Of a stretch of 64,000 nt of DNA, positions 34,994-46,000 are shown piece after piece. This stretch comes from Dyadobacter sp. CY326 (lineage in GTDB: Bacteria; Bacteroidota; Bacteroidia; Cytophagales; Spirosomataceae). The DNA is taken from assembly GCF_021390515.1 (NCBI RefSeq), contig NZ_JAJUXI010000004.1, positions 482,814-546,813 on the forward strand. The letters run 5' to 3'. Position 1 is the stretch's first letter. Every line of letters begins with the position of its first letter. Both the position numbers and the translations under genes were made by a program. The notes under the pieces are model-generated. The model had not been told where the DNA came from, did no database searches, and saw only the letters and a list, made by a program, of their open reading frames with translations.

Positions 34994-36142
34994 ATGCATC
35001 TGAATATTAATTCAATTAGTCCGAAGAAGATCGGTTATTTATGGCTGATTGCTGTCGTTTTCCTTTGCTCTAATCAGGTTTTTGCGCAGCAGGGCGGTGG
35101 CGTCACGCTCGTAGGGAAGGTGACCGACGAAAAAACGGGCAAGCCGCTTCCTTTTGCGAATGTTTTTATCAATAATTCGTCCATTGGAACCAATGCAGAC
35201 GAAAATGGAAATTATCGGTTAAGTAATTTGTCGATTGGTAACCTGGAAATGGCGGTTTCGTTTTTGGGTTATGAAACGGTGAAGCAAACATTGCGCTTCG
35301 AGCAGCCGGGAACCAAGAATGTCCTTTTCAAATTGCGCGAGGGAATGGAGCTGGAAGGCGTAACTGTATATGCCAAGAAAAATAAGAAACGCGAAAAATA
35401 TTTGAAAATCATCACGCGCGAGCTCCTTGGAAACAGCCGATTTAGCAAGCAATGTAAAATCCTGAATCCGCAGGTTTTGAAAATTTCGGAAGATGATGAC
35501 AAGCATTTGACCGCGCAGACAACCAAGCCTTTGATTATTGAGAACCTCGCGTTGGGTTACCGCATTCACCAGGATCTCGATGATTTCGATTATTTCAACG
35601 GGAAGGTTTATTATGGAGGCAGCACGCGGTTTGAGCTGCTGGTGCCAAAAGACAGTTTGCAGAAAAAGCAGTGGCGCGCGAATCAAAAAATCGCTTATCA
35701 GGGCTCCGTGAAGCATTTGCTCGCAAGTATGGTTGCTGACAGCTTGCAGGAGCAGGGTTTCAAAGTGTATCAGGCCATTCCCGATTCCATGCGGAGGTTC
35801 AACACTGTGCGAGCGCCGAATGGTTACAATACGATCGCTAATCATGTGCATAACCGCATTGAGCCCGTGCGCGGAATGCGCCTCGTGCGACCGGGCGAGC
35901 TCATAACAGAGCGACTTGTGGTTTCCGGGACACAGCTGGAAGTGTTTTTCATGAAGAAAAAAGGGCGCTCTCCTTATTCGGATATGCCTTATGCTTACAC
36001 GCAGATCACGCTTCCGCAAGGTTACATGGTCATTACGCCATCAGGCTGGGTTTCCATCCCAATGGGCTTTGAAATTGCAGGCGACTTGGGCAACGATCGG
36101 TTTTCATCGCTTTTGCCGGCAGACTGGAAGCGAGACGATTGA
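34994..36142 (+). CDS. Carboxypeptidase-regulatory-like (CarboxypepD_reg) protein
   Basis: 382 residues from the ATG at 34994 (a TTG at 34988 is also in frame). A signal peptide (KKIGYLWLIAVVFLCSNQVFAQ) is cut near residue 33, and is followed by a CarboxypepD_reg-like beta-sandwich: VTLVGKVTDEKTGKPLPFAN, then NADENGNYRLSNLSIGNLEM. This is the same kind of domain found at the N-terminus of SusC proteins, but here no TonB-dependent barrel follows. The rest (residues about 125-382) is not recognised. It likely sits in the outer membrane or periplasm. It ends 1 bp before the end of the convergent FG-GAP gene. Confidence 0.75.
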   Translation: MHLNINSISPKKIGYLWLIAVVFLCSNQVFAQQGGGVTLVGKVTDEKTGKPLPFANVFINNSSIGTNADENGNYRLSNLSIGNLEMAVSFLGYETVKQTLRFEQPGTKNVLFKLREGMELEGVTVYAKKNKKREKYLKIITRELLGNSRFSKQCKILNPQVLKISEDDDKHLTAQTTKPLIIENLALGYRIHQDLDDFDYFNGKVYYGGSTRFELLVPKDSLQKKQWRANQKIAYQGSVKHLLASMVADSLQEQGFKVYQAIPDSMRRFNTVRAPNGYNTIANHVHNRIEPVRGMRLVRPGELITERLVVSGTQLEVFFMKKKGRSPYSDMPYAYTQITLPQGYMVITPSGWVSIPMGFEIAGDLGNDRFSSLLPADWKRDD

Positions 36143-36143
36143 T

Positions 36144-37667
36144 TTACAGCGGCTTTCCAGGAATAGTTTTATTTTCGAGCAGCACAAACGGCATGTGCAC
36201 ATCCCACGTAGGTTTCAGGTTTTCCTGGTTCAAAAAGCCCTTGGAATAATTTCCTAAAACAATATCTGGATCTCCGTCACCATCGTAATCCTGAACATTC
36301 ATGCAAATCCAGCGGCCATCCTTGTAAATAGGAACGGCGTGCGGCTTAAAGCCCAACTTGCTTTGTTCGGCACTTTTCGCCTGCTCAAAATATAGGAAAG
36401 TTTCCTTCGGTCGCTTTTCGAAATCAGCAAAGAATGCAATTGTAGCGATATCTACATCACCGTCTTTGTCAAAGTCAGCCGCTAACGCTTTCATGCAACC
36501 ATGAATCGGATAAAAATATTTTTGTCCAAACTCAAAATTCCCTTTGCCCTCGAAAATGTAGAGGCCATGGTAAGGCTTTAATATCCGTGAAAAATCGCTG
36601 TTGTCACCGGCTGTGTAAACAATATCAGGCCTACCGTCATTGGTCACATCCGCAAATTGAAAACTGCTCGATCCGTAGACGGAAGGGAAGCGAAGCACGT
36701 TTTTTGTAGCAAAACCACCCATTTTGTTATTCAAAAACAGCCAAATTCCCTCATCACCATGAGCAAATAGCGTCATCACGTCGGGCCAGCCATCACTATT
36801 AAAGTCGCGTATAATGCTATCCGTTGCCCCCGGTACTTCACGGATTGCCACTTTCTCGAAAATATGATTATTCGTTTGTTTCAAAATATACAATCCGCCA
36901 AGATTATGCCCGAATGCACAGACCAGATAATCCATTAAGCCATCTTTGTTGAAGTCAATGGGCTGGGTTTTGATCGGGCGGGTCAGGTCGTCTGAAATAA
37001 CCTTCGGTTTGGCGTTGCTATCGTTAGTTAATGTAAAAATTTGCCCCTTCGTAACATCCAATGCGCGCATGCCGCCCATGCATGTAATAATCGTTTGCGG
37101 TTGTTTTGCAGAAGGAAAACAAATGTCAATCGCGGACGAGGGAAGCCTGGTGACAAGCTGTTTATGATTCAAATTGTCGAACCGGTAAATTCCGGGATCT
37201 TCGAGGTCGCTGGTATAAATGCTGCTTTTCGCTGAATCAATGCCAACAAGCAATGTGCTGCTGATTATCAGGCTGTCAGCTTTCGGTTTCTTTATTGAAA
37301 ACAATGCCCAGTCATCCACAGGAGCGTTTTTCTCGGAGTCGTCGAGCATTTCTGGAGCGAGCGTTTCGTAATAAGCAACGAGCCTGTTCCAATCTGTAGA
37401 AGATATCGCCGACTGTTTTTGATGCAGATAAATGTTGCCCTCCAACACTTCAATTCCGAGTTGTTCGGCCATTGCAGGCAGCACACCATTCTTCCAGGTT
37501 GCTTTGTCAAGAAGGGTCGGATCGGGCAGGAGGTGACAGCCGCTGCAATGCTTGGCAGCAAGTGCCTTTCCGGCCAAAACTGCTTCGGTCCGGGCCGTCT
37601 GTTTGCATGAACCTACCCAAGTGCTGATTGCCACCAGGAGGAGAAAAAGGATTGACTTCGATTTCAA
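36144..37667 (-). CDS. FG-GAP repeat lipoprotein with cytochrome c motif
   Basis: About 507 residues. The start is uncertain: no ATG precedes the signal peptide, and a TTG at 37667 (KSKSILFLLLVAIST, lipobox VGSC) is favoured over a TTG at 37703. A c-type heme motif CSGCH follows in AAKHCSGCHLLPDPTLLD. The rest holds FG-GAP repeats with calcium-binding loops such as DFNKDGLMDYLV, DFNSDGWPDVMT, DVTNDGRPDIVY, DFDKDGDVDIAT and DYDGDGDPDIVL. Together these predict a surface or periplasmic beta-propeller able to carry heme. It is transcribed divergently from susC1, across a gap of about 250 bp. Confidence 0.82.
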   Translation of the reverse strand: MKSKSILFLLLVAISTWVGSCKQTARTEAVLAGKALAAKHCSGCHLLPDPTLLDKATWKNGVLPAMAEQLGIEVLEGNIYLHQKQSAISSTDWNRLVAYYETLAPEMLDDSEKNAPVDDWALFSIKKPKADSLIISSTLLVGIDSAKSSIYTSDLEDPGIYRFDNLNHKQLVTRLPSSAIDICFPSAKQPQTIITCMGGMRALDVTKGQIFTLTNDSNAKPKVISDDLTRPIKTQPIDFNKDGLMDYLVCAFGHNLGGLYILKQTNNHIFEKVAIREVPGATDSIIRDFNSDGWPDVMTLFAHGDEGIWLFLNNKMGGFATKNVLRFPSVYGSSSFQFADVTNDGRPDIVYTAGDNSDFSRILKPYHGLYIFEGKGNFEFGQKYFYPIHGCMKALAADFDKDGDVDIATIAFFADFEKRPKETFLYFEQAKSAEQSKLGFKPHAVPIYKDGRWICMNVQDYDGDGDPDIVLGNYSKGFLNQENLKPTWDVHMPFVLLENKTIPGKPL

Positions 37668-37872
37668 AACAAGCTGATTATTTAAGTGTAAATATGGTGA
37701 CAAATTGTAGGATACTAAGATTGTACAATATTTTGTTGAGGCAAAATAAGGGCTTATGCTCTAATAAAGCACCCGAAATCGGGATATCTATGACATTATT
37801 TTATCTTTTTATAATACTATTATTTCATTACATGAAAATATTAACCGAAAACGGACTATTATTTGTGTAAAT

Positions 37873-37918
37873 AATGATAGATTTGGCTGCTTAATAATTA
37901 TTAACCTAACCGAGAATT
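37873..37918 (+). promoter_or_regulatory. Conserved susC leader and promoter (copy 1)
   Basis: The layout is AATGATAG, then 18 bp, then TATTAACCTA, then 10 bp, then the susC1 ATG. The -7-like box TAGATTTG (TAnnTTTG) overlaps the AATGATAG at 37878-37885. The same three parts with exactly the same spacing precede susC2 at 47059-47104. Confidence 0.65.
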
Positions 37919-40900
37919 ATGAAAAGAATCTACAAGAACTCCGGCAGGAGTATCTTTTTCTCCTTCATGCTAAGTTTCGCAGCAATTGTTGCATTTGCAC
38001 AAGAACGTAAGGTAACAGGAAAGATCACGGACCTTGCCGGCACAGGCATTCCAGGGGCCACGGTTGTCTTAAAAGGAACCCAAACGGGAACAAACACAAA
38101 CGGAGATGGAGAATTTTCCATCAATGTAGGAAATGCCACCACTTTGGTGATCAGTTTTGTAGGTTACAAAACAAAAGAGGTTGCAGTGGGCAACCAGTCG
38201 GTAATCAACATTCAGATGGATGATGATGTATCGGCGCTAGAGGAGGTGATTGTAACGGGTTACACCATTGACAGTCGCAGGGAAACAACGGGTGCGGTTT
38301 CAACGGTTAAATCAAAAGATTTGACTGCAACGCCATCCGGTAACGTTGAACAGCAATTACAAGGACGTGTAGCGGGTGTGACAGTTATTACAAACGGTCA
38401 GCCTGGGACATCAAGCCAGATTCGTGTAAGGGGTTTTGGTGCATTCGGCGGTAACGAACCATTATATGTAGTGGATGGGGTGCCAACCGGATCAACAGAC
38501 TTCCTTAATCCAGACGACATTGAAACAACAACCGTTTTGAAAGATGCTGCTGCTGCTTCTATATATGGAGCGCGGGCTGCTAACGGTGTAATTGTTTACA
38601 CAACTAAAAAAGGAACCAAGAAAGCGAAGAAATTGAGCGTAACATATGATGGACTTTTCGGGGTGACAACGCCTGGAAAAGGACAGACAATGTTGACGCC
38701 TCAGGAACAGGCTGACTGGACTTGGCAGGCAATCAGAAATGATGCATTCCAGGGTGACTCGCTGCCAAAGTTTACCAACATTGCGCAAGGACAATATGGC
38801 TCGGGTGACAAACCGGTTCTGCCTGACTACATTAACGTTGGTGGAAAAACGGGTGTTATCGGTTCTTTGGACCTGGCAGCTGAAAAGTTGAAATACAATG
38901 TGGACCCGACGCGCGGATCTATTTATCAGGTGGTGAAAGCCAACAAGCAAGGAACTGACTGGTATGACGCCATTACGCGTAATGCGCCGTTGCAGAGACA
39001 TTCTTTGGGCTTTTCGGGAGGCGGTGATAACAACCGTTTCTATGCAGGTTTCAGCATTCAGGATCAAAAAGGGATTATGCTGAACAATGGTTTCAAACGT
39101 TATGCCTTCCGTGTGAACACTGAATTCGACGTGCTGAAAAACCTGAGAATCGGTCAAAATGCACAGTTCACTTATTTACAGGTGCTAGGCCAGGGTGGTG
39201 GAAATGGCGGACAAGGTGTAGCTGCGGATGAAAATGACATTCTTTCTGCATTCCGTATGCCTTCAATCATTCCGGTTTATGACGAATTCGGCGGATATGC
39301 AGGAACTGCGGCGAAAGGTTTCAACAACCCACGTAACCCGGTTGCAAGCAGAGATGGTCTGAAAGACAATGCTGGTTTTGGAGGGAACGGATTTGGTAAC
39401 TTCTACATTGAACTCGATGTGGTTCCAGGTTTGACTTTGCGCTCAAGCATTGGTGCGCAATATTCCAATTATGCCAACAGAGGTTTCAGCCGTTTACAAT
39501 ATGAAAACTCTGAAAACAACTCTGCATTTGGTTACAATGAAGGCTCAGGACACCGTTTCAGCTGGACATTGACAAACACAGCCAACTTTAAGAAACAATT
39601 CGGACTTCACAATCTGGACGTAATCATTGGTCAGGAAGCATTGAACACAGGCATCGGAAAAAATCAGTTTTCATCTGGTTTGAACCCATTCTCTACGGAC
39701 ATCAATTACATTAACATGAATAATGTAAGCTCGAAACAAGTAGGAAGTGATTATTTCAAAGGTGTTAACTTCTACTCTTTGTTTGCGCGTGCCAACTACA
39801 CATTCAACGACCGCTACATTCTTACAGGTGTTGTTCGTCGCGATGGTGCATCCCGCTTTGGAGCTAACAACCGTTATGGTGTTTTCCCGGCATTCTCTGC
39901 AGCATGGAGAATTTCGTCAGAAAACTTCATGAAAAGCGTTCCGTTCATTACAGAGCTTAAACTTAGAGGTGGTTACGGTTTAATGGGTAACTCAAATAAC
40001 GTAGACCCTAACAACCAGTATAGCTTATATGGTGCAAGTCTTGGACAATCATCCTATGACATCAATGGAACCAATTCAAGCGCGGTGGAAGGTTACTATC
40101 GTACACGTATTGGTAACAAAAGCGCTAAATGGGAAACCAGTATCACCAAAAACATTGGTATTGACGGAACATTCCTGAAAGGTAAACTGGATATCATCAT
40201 TGACCTTTGGCAAAAAGACACCAAGGATCTTTTGTTCCAGGTGCCGATCACTGCAACTGCCGGATACGATGCTGCTGCTCCTTCGGTGAACGTAGGTAAA
40301 ATGTCCAACAAAGGAATTGACTTGCAGATCATCAACCGTGGCCGGATTACAAACGACCTGGGTTATGAAGTAAACTTCACTGCTGGTATTCTTAAAAACA
40401 ACATTGAATCGCTCGCTCCTGGAATCAACTATTTGACTGTTAACCCTGATTTCCGTGGCATCAAGCCAATCAGAAACCAGATCGGTTATGCAATCTCTTC
40501 GTTCTACGGATATAAAGTTGCTGGTCTTTTCAAAGACAAAGCAGAAGTGGACGCTGCACCTGCACAAGATGGTAAAGGCCCAGGCCGTTTCCGTTACGAG
40601 GACATCAACAACGACGGTGTAATCAATGCAGACGACAGAACTTATCTTGGAAGCCCTGTTCCGAAGTTTACAGGTGGAATCAACCTGAAATTCACTTACA
40701 AAGGATTTGATGTTGAAACTTACATGTACACATCCATTGGAAACAAAATCTTCAACCTTTCTAAATGGTTTACAGATTTCTATCCATCATTTACTGGTGC
40801 TGCGGTTAGTGATCGCGTTAAGAATTCTTGGTTGCCAACCAACACAGATACGGACACCCCGATCTTCGAAAGCACTTCCAATTTCAGCACAAACACGCAG

Positions 40901-41164
40901 TCAAACTCATTCTATGTGGAGGACGGATCATTCTTCCGTATGCAAAACATCACTTTGGGTTACACATTGCCAGGCAATCTTTTGAACAAGATCCGGATGT
41001 CTAAACTGCGTGTATTCGCTTCAACCAATAACTTGTTTACTGTAACCAAATACAAAGGTCTTGATCCTGGTGTTGGTGGAAATGCAGATACAAACTTTGG
41101 TATCGACGTAGGTAACTACCCGATCACAAGAAGCTACACTATCGGTATCAACTTGGGTTTCTAA
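37919..41164 (+). CDS. SusC/RagA-type TonB-linked outer-membrane receptor 1
   Basis: 1,081 residues. A signal peptide ends near residue 28 (AFAQ). A CarboxypepD_reg domain follows (KVTGKITDLAGTGIPGATVV to VINIQMDD), then the conserved TonB-box-like stretch ALEEVIVTGYT, the plug (about 120-230: LQGRVAGVTVITNGQPGTSS, VVDGVPTGSTDFLNPDDIET, ASIYGARAANGVIVYTTKKG), and a large beta-barrel to the C-terminus (last strand SYTIGINLGF). It transports glycan or peptide fragments across the outer membrane with its SusD partner, energised by TonB. SusD1 follows after 60 bp; the shared leader precedes it. Confidence 0.96.
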   Translation: MKRIYKNSGRSIFFSFMLSFAAIVAFAQERKVTGKITDLAGTGIPGATVVLKGTQTGTNTNGDGEFSINVGNATTLVISFVGYKTKEVAVGNQSVINIQMDDDVSALEEVIVTGYTIDSRRETTGAVSTVKSKDLTATPSGNVEQQLQGRVAGVTVITNGQPGTSSQIRVRGFGAFGGNEPLYVVDGVPTGSTDFLNPDDIETTTVLKDAAAASIYGARAANGVIVYTTKKGTKKAKKLSVTYDGLFGVTTPGKGQTMLTPQEQADWTWQAIRNDAFQGDSLPKFTNIAQGQYGSGDKPVLPDYINVGGKTGVIGSLDLAAEKLKYNVDPTRGSIYQVVKANKQGTDWYDAITRNAPLQRHSLGFSGGGDNNRFYAGFSIQDQKGIMLNNGFKRYAFRVNTEFDVLKNLRIGQNAQFTYLQVLGQGGGNGGQGVAADENDILSAFRMPSIIPVYDEFGGYAGTAAKGFNNPRNPVASRDGLKDNAGFGGNGFGNFYIELDVVPGLTLRSSIGAQYSNYANRGFSRLQYENSENNSAFGYNEGSGHRFSWTLTNTANFKKQFGLHNLDVIIGQEALNTGIGKNQFSSGLNPFSTDINYINMNNVSSKQVGSDYFKGVNFYSLFARANYTFNDRYILTGVVRRDGASRFGANNRYGVFPAFSAAWRISSENFMKSVPFITELKLRGGYGLMGNSNNVDPNNQYSLYGASLGQSSYDINGTNSSAVEGYYRTRIGNKSAKWETSITKNIGIDGTFLKGKLDIIIDLWQKDTKDLLFQVPITATAGYDAAAPSVNVGKMSNKGIDLQIINRGRITNDLGYEVNFTAGILKNNIESLAPGINYLTVNPDFRGIKPIRNQIGYAISSFYGYKVAGLFKDKAEVDAAPAQDGKGPGRFRYEDINNDGVINADDRTYLGSPVPKFTGGINLKFTYKGFDVETYMYTSIGNKIFNLSKWFTDFYPSFTGAAVSDRVKNSWLPTNTDTDTPIFESTSNFSTNTQSNSFYVEDGSFFRMQNITLGYTLPGNLLNKIRMSKLRVFASTNNLFTVTKYKGLDPGVGGNADTNFGIDVGNYPITRSYTIGINLGF

Positions 41165-41224
41165 AATCGAAAATTCAAAGCGCTTAATTCACAACATCGG
41201 TTTAGACAGATTTTGATAAAAAAA

Positions 41225-42976
41225 ATGAATAAAATGAACAAAATAGTATCAAAAGGAGGGTTAGCACTGCTAGTTGCAATGATGCTGATCGGATACTCCT
41301 GCAAAGAAAACTTCCTCGAAATTCCTGCAACCGGGCAGCTTGATGAAGCACAGCTTTCCACCAAAAAAGGAATTGAAGGTGTGCTTGTATCAGTGTACGG
41401 CCAGCTTAACGGGCGTGCCAACCGTATGGCCAGCGCTAGTAACTGGGTGTGGGGAAGTATCCGCGGTGGTGATGCCAACAAAGGAACGGATCCAGGTGAT
41501 TTTAGTGATATCAACCCAATCCAACGTTTTGAGTATCAGACCACACAAGGCGTAATCCTGGACAAATGGAAAGGTAACTATGAAGGCGTTGCACGTGCAA
41601 ACTTGGTGATTAAACTAATCGGCATCGCGCAACCTGACGTTACTGAGGATGACAAGAAGAGAATCGGTGGAGAAGCCCGCTTCCTGCGAGGTCATTACTA
41701 TTTCGAATTGAAAAGAGGATTCAATAATGTTCCTTTTGTAGACGAAACCAAGGACTACGGAACAGGCATTGAAGCAGTTCCTAACACTGTGGACATTTGG
41801 CCATTGATCGAAGCGGACATGAAGTACGCTTATGAAAACCTGCCGGAAACGCAAGGTGCCGCTGGTAGAGCGAACAAATGGGCTGCTGCTGCTTATCTTG
41901 CCAAAATCTACATGTATCAGAAAAAGTTTGCAGAAGCGAAAGCACTTTATGATCTGATCATTGCGAATGGTAAAACCACCAATGGTAAAAAATATGCGCT
42001 GGTTCCTAAGTTCCAGGATGCTTTCAAGGCTTCCAATGACAACAATTCTGAATCGGTTTTTGCGATCCAGGCTGCTGCTAACACGGGAAGTGTAAACAAT
42101 GCAAACCCGGAATTTGACCTTAACTGGCCTTATAACACAGGTCCTAATGGTCCGGGTAACTGCTGCAGTTTCTTCCAGCCAAGCTTCGAATTGGGTAACT
42201 CTTTCCGTACAGATGCAACAGGACTTCCTTTGTTGGATGGTTCTTACAACACAGCGGGCAAGGAGTTGAAAACAGATATGGGTCTTAAATCATCCGATCC
42301 GTTTACACCAGACGCAGGCCCTGTTGATCCACGTCTTGACCATTCAATCGGTCGTCGCGGACTTCCGTTCCTTGACTGGATCGATCACCCAGGTAACGAC
42401 TGGATTCGTAACCAGCCGAATGCAGGTCCTTATACGCCTAAAAAATACGCTTATTACAAATCGGACATTGGTTCGTTGCAGGATAACAGCTCATGGACAC
42501 CAGGTTACACAGCGATCAACGTGAACATCATTCGTTACGCCGACGTGCTTTTAATGGCAGCGGAAGCTGAAATTGAAGTGGGAACATTGGAAAAAGCGAG
42601 AGACTACGTAAACCTTGTACGTGCTCGTGCTGCCAATCCGGAAAGCTTTGTAAAACGCGCGAATGGTGCAAATGCAGCCAACTACGTGATCACAACTTAC
42701 AAAACTCCGTTTGCAAGCAAAGATGCTGCCCGCACTGCCGTTCGTTTCGAAAGAAAGCTTGAATTGTCAGGTGAAGGCCACCGTTTCTTTGACCTTGTGC
42801 GTTGGGAAATCGCTGAATCTGTCTTGAATGCTTACCTTACTTATGAGGGTAAAAAATTAAGCGGAGCATTAGGTGGAACCAAATTTACACCTAAGAAAAA
42901 CGAGTTCTTGCCAGTGCCGCAGGAGCAGATAGATTTGCTTGGTAAAGATGTGCTTGTTCAAAACCCCGGTTATTAA
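41225..42976 (+). CDS. SusD/RagB-type outer-membrane lipoprotein 1
   Basis: 583 residues from the ATG at 41225 (a TTG at 41213 is in frame; a second ATG lies at 41234). A signal peptide with lipobox (LLVAMMLIGYSC) anchors it to the outer-membrane surface. The tetratricopeptide-type body follows the SusD pattern: RGGDANKGTDPGDFSDINPI, ARFLRGHYYFELKRGFNNVP, KWAAAAYLAKIYMYQKKFAE, IIRYADVLLMAAEAEIEVGT, FERKLELSGEGHRFFDLVRW and the closing NEFLPVPQEQIDLL. It binds polymer fragments and hands them to SusC1. A stem-loop separates it from the FG-GAP gene. Confidence 0.96.
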   Translation: MNKMNKIVSKGGLALLVAMMLIGYSCKENFLEIPATGQLDEAQLSTKKGIEGVLVSVYGQLNGRANRMASASNWVWGSIRGGDANKGTDPGDFSDINPIQRFEYQTTQGVILDKWKGNYEGVARANLVIKLIGIAQPDVTEDDKKRIGGEARFLRGHYYFELKRGFNNVPFVDETKDYGTGIEAVPNTVDIWPLIEADMKYAYENLPETQGAAGRANKWAAAAYLAKIYMYQKKFAEAKALYDLIIANGKTTNGKKYALVPKFQDAFKASNDNNSESVFAIQAAANTGSVNNANPEFDLNWPYNTGPNGPGNCCSFFQPSFELGNSFRTDATGLPLLDGSYNTAGKELKTDMGLKSSDPFTPDAGPVDPRLDHSIGRRGLPFLDWIDHPGNDWIRNQPNAGPYTPKKYAYYKSDIGSLQDNSSWTPGYTAINVNIIRYADVLLMAAEAEIEVGTLEKARDYVNLVRARAANPESFVKRANGANAANYVITTYKTPFASKDAARTAVRFERKLELSGEGHRFFDLVRWEIAESVLNAYLTYEGKKLSGALGGTKFTPKKNEFLPVPQEQIDLLGKDVLVQNPGY

Positions 42977-42998
42977 TACAATTTAGTGTTTGTAATTT

Positions 42999-43032
42999 AA
43001 AAGGAGGTGGTATTAGTTTACCATCTCCTTTT
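42999..43032 (+). terminator. Terminator-like stem-loop between susD1 and the FG-GAP gene
   Basis: AAAAGGAGGTGGTA (42999-43012) pairs with TACCATCTCCTTTT (43019-43032) with one G-T pair and a 6-nt loop, 22 nt after the susD1 stop. The T-tail is short, so it may attenuate rather than stop transcription. Confidence 0.6.
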
Positions 43033-43066
43033 CTTAATTTCGAGAAGTCCAATTCTGAATGATCCA

Positions 43067-46000
43067 ATGAATTTTATTTTACCCTCAAAACACATCCTGG
43101 CGGCACTGTTTGCTGTATTGCTGTTTGCATCCTGCAAAAAAGAGCTGAAAACATTTACCCAACTGGACAGCGACGAAACAGGCATTCAATTCTCCAACCG
43201 CATTGACGAAAATGACACGATGAACATTCTGTCGTTTGAATATGTGTACAATGGCGGAGGTGTGGCATTGGGCGATTTCAACAATGACAGTTTACCAGAT
43301 GTCTACTTCACCGGGAATTCTGTCGATAATAAATTATATCTCAACAAAGGTGACTTCAAATTCGAAGATGTCACCCAGAAAGCAGGCGTTGAGGCCAAAA
43401 ACAAATGGTCGACAGGCGTGGCGCTTATTGATATAAACAGCGACAACTTACTGGACATTTACGTGTGTTCATCCGTCCGTGATGTGGCTCGCGAGCGTGA
43501 AAACCTGCTTTATGTAAATCAAGGATTGGACAAAAATAAAGTGCCGGTGTTCAAGGAAATGGGAAAGGAATATGGCATCGCAGACACGACACACACAACG
43601 AATGCCGCGTTTTTCGATTATGACAATGATGGCGATCTGGACCTTTTCCTGGTTGTCAATGAAATGGACGACAATAATTTTCCCAATAAATATCACCAAA
43701 AAATCGTCGACGGCTCTTCGAAAAGGACCGATCGACTTTATAGAAATGACTGGAACGCGGATTTAAAACATCCTGTTTTTACCAATATTTCCAAAGAAGC
43801 CGGCATATTAATAGAAGGTTACGGGCTTGGCGTCAATGTCACGGACATCAATCAGGATGGCTGGAAAGACATTTACGTCACCAATGATTACCTGACCAAC
43901 GACCTGCTTTACATCAACAATGGAAACGGAACCTTTACCGATAAGGCGCCAACGACATTTAAACACACTTCACATTCTGCAATGGGAAATGATGTTGCAG
44001 ACATTAACAATGACGGATTAGTGGATGTGATTGCGGTGGATATGATGCCAGCAACCAACCGCCGAAAAAAAATGATGACTCCCGCCAATAGTTACGTGAC
44101 TTATCAAAACAACGAACTGTTTGGCTATCAATATCAGGTTGCAAGAAACACATTGCAGCTGAATCTTGGATCTCCAGAAGGAAAAAGCAAAAGTCCGGTT
44201 TTCAGTGAGATAGGGCTGCTTAGCGGCATTGCTGAAACGGATTGGAGCTGGACGCCAATGGTCACCGATTTTGATAACGACGGCATGCGGGATATGATCA
44301 TTACCAATGGTTTTCCAAAAGACATAACAGACCTCGATTTCATCGCCTATCGGAATGAAGTGTCGAGCCTGGTGGAGCCAATGGCCATGCTGGAATACAT
44401 TCCAACGGTGAAGATTGCCAATTTTGCATTTAGAAATAAGGGTAACCTCGCGTTCGAAGATGTTAGCGAACAATGGGGCCTCGAAGCAGCAAGTTTCTCC
44501 AACGGCGCCGCCTATGCAGATCTTGACAATGACGGTGACCTCGACTTCGTCGTGAATAATATCAACGATTCTGCCTTTGTTTATCGCAACAACAGCATTC
44601 AGATCAAACCGCAGGAAAGCAATTATTTGCGCGTTGCGTTCAAGGGGAACCGTTACAACAAGGCCGGAATAGGAGCGGTTGCAGAGATTACTTATGCCGA
44701 CACCATGCAGCAAATTGCTGAAAACTCACCTTATCGAGGCTATTTGTCAACCGTAGAGCCGTTTGTTCATTTTGGTTTAGGTAAAAGCACAAAGATCGAC
44801 CACATTAAAGTCACCTGGCCAGGCGGTAAAACGCAGGTTTTGAGTAATATCAAAGCAAATCAGGTGCTCACTTTCTCGGAAACCAATGCGACTGATCCGA
44901 TTGACTCCGGCGAAAACAGCGAGACGACTGCTCCGCTTTTCACGGACATCACCGCTTCCATCAACCCGCCTTACCGGCATCAGGAAACGGACATTATTGA
45001 TTTCAATGTTCAAAAGCTTTTGCCACATAAATTATCCCAATTCGGGCCTGCGATGGCGGCCGGGGACGTAAATGGCGATGGCCTGGATGACATTTTCATT
45101 GGCGGCGCAGTAAGTTACAAAGGGCGTTTCTTGATGCAACAAGCCAACGGGAAATTCAAGGTTTCAGACTTGCTTCCCGGCGTGGAAGGAATCACAAAGG
45201 AAACCGAAGATATGGGCGTGCTGTTGTTTGATGCTGATAACGACAAGGATCTGGACCTGTGCATTGTGAGCGGCAGTTATGAAATCCGGTCGGGATCACA
45301 GGGCTTAAAAACAATGCTTTATTTGAATGATGGCAGAGGGAAATTTGCGCTCGATGCAGCCGCCCTGCCGCAGTTTTTGGTCAATGGCTCGTGCATTAAA
45401 GCTGTGGATTATGATAAAGATGGCGACCTGGATCTCTTCATTGGTGGCCGCGTTGAATCCGGTGCATATCCCAAATCCGTTTCCAGCTTCGTGCTGCGGA
45501 ATGATTCTCAGCAAAATGTTGCCAAATTCTCAGATGTAACAAAGATAATCGCACCAGAACTGCAAAATATCGGCCTGGTTTGCGATGCATTATGGACCGA
45601 TTATGATAATGACGGCTGGGTGGATTTGCTCGTTGCGGGAGAATGGATGCCACTCACTTTTTTCAAAAATGAAAACGGTAAGCTCAAAAAAGCGATTTCC
45701 GGTCTGGAAGATAAAAAAGGATGGTGGGGAAGCTTGACTGCGGGCGACTTTGACAATGACGGTGATATGGATTACGTGGCCGGAAACCTTGGTCTCAATT
45801 CACTTGCACGCGCATCTGAGGCCAGGCCCGTGAGCATGTATGCAAAGGATTTCAACAATGATGGCTATTTCGATGCCATTCCGACCGTTTATTATAGGGC
45901 GGATGACAAGACTTATAAGGAATTTCCATACAACACGCGCGACGATATGGGCAAGCAAATCATTCAGGTGAGGCAGCGTTTTCAGGAATACAATAAGTTT

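Noticed and set aside
43007..43066. Upstream extension of the giant FG-GAP protein
   Set aside because: It begins inside a stem-loop and lacks signal-peptide character; the ATG at 43067 gives a normal lipoprotein signal.
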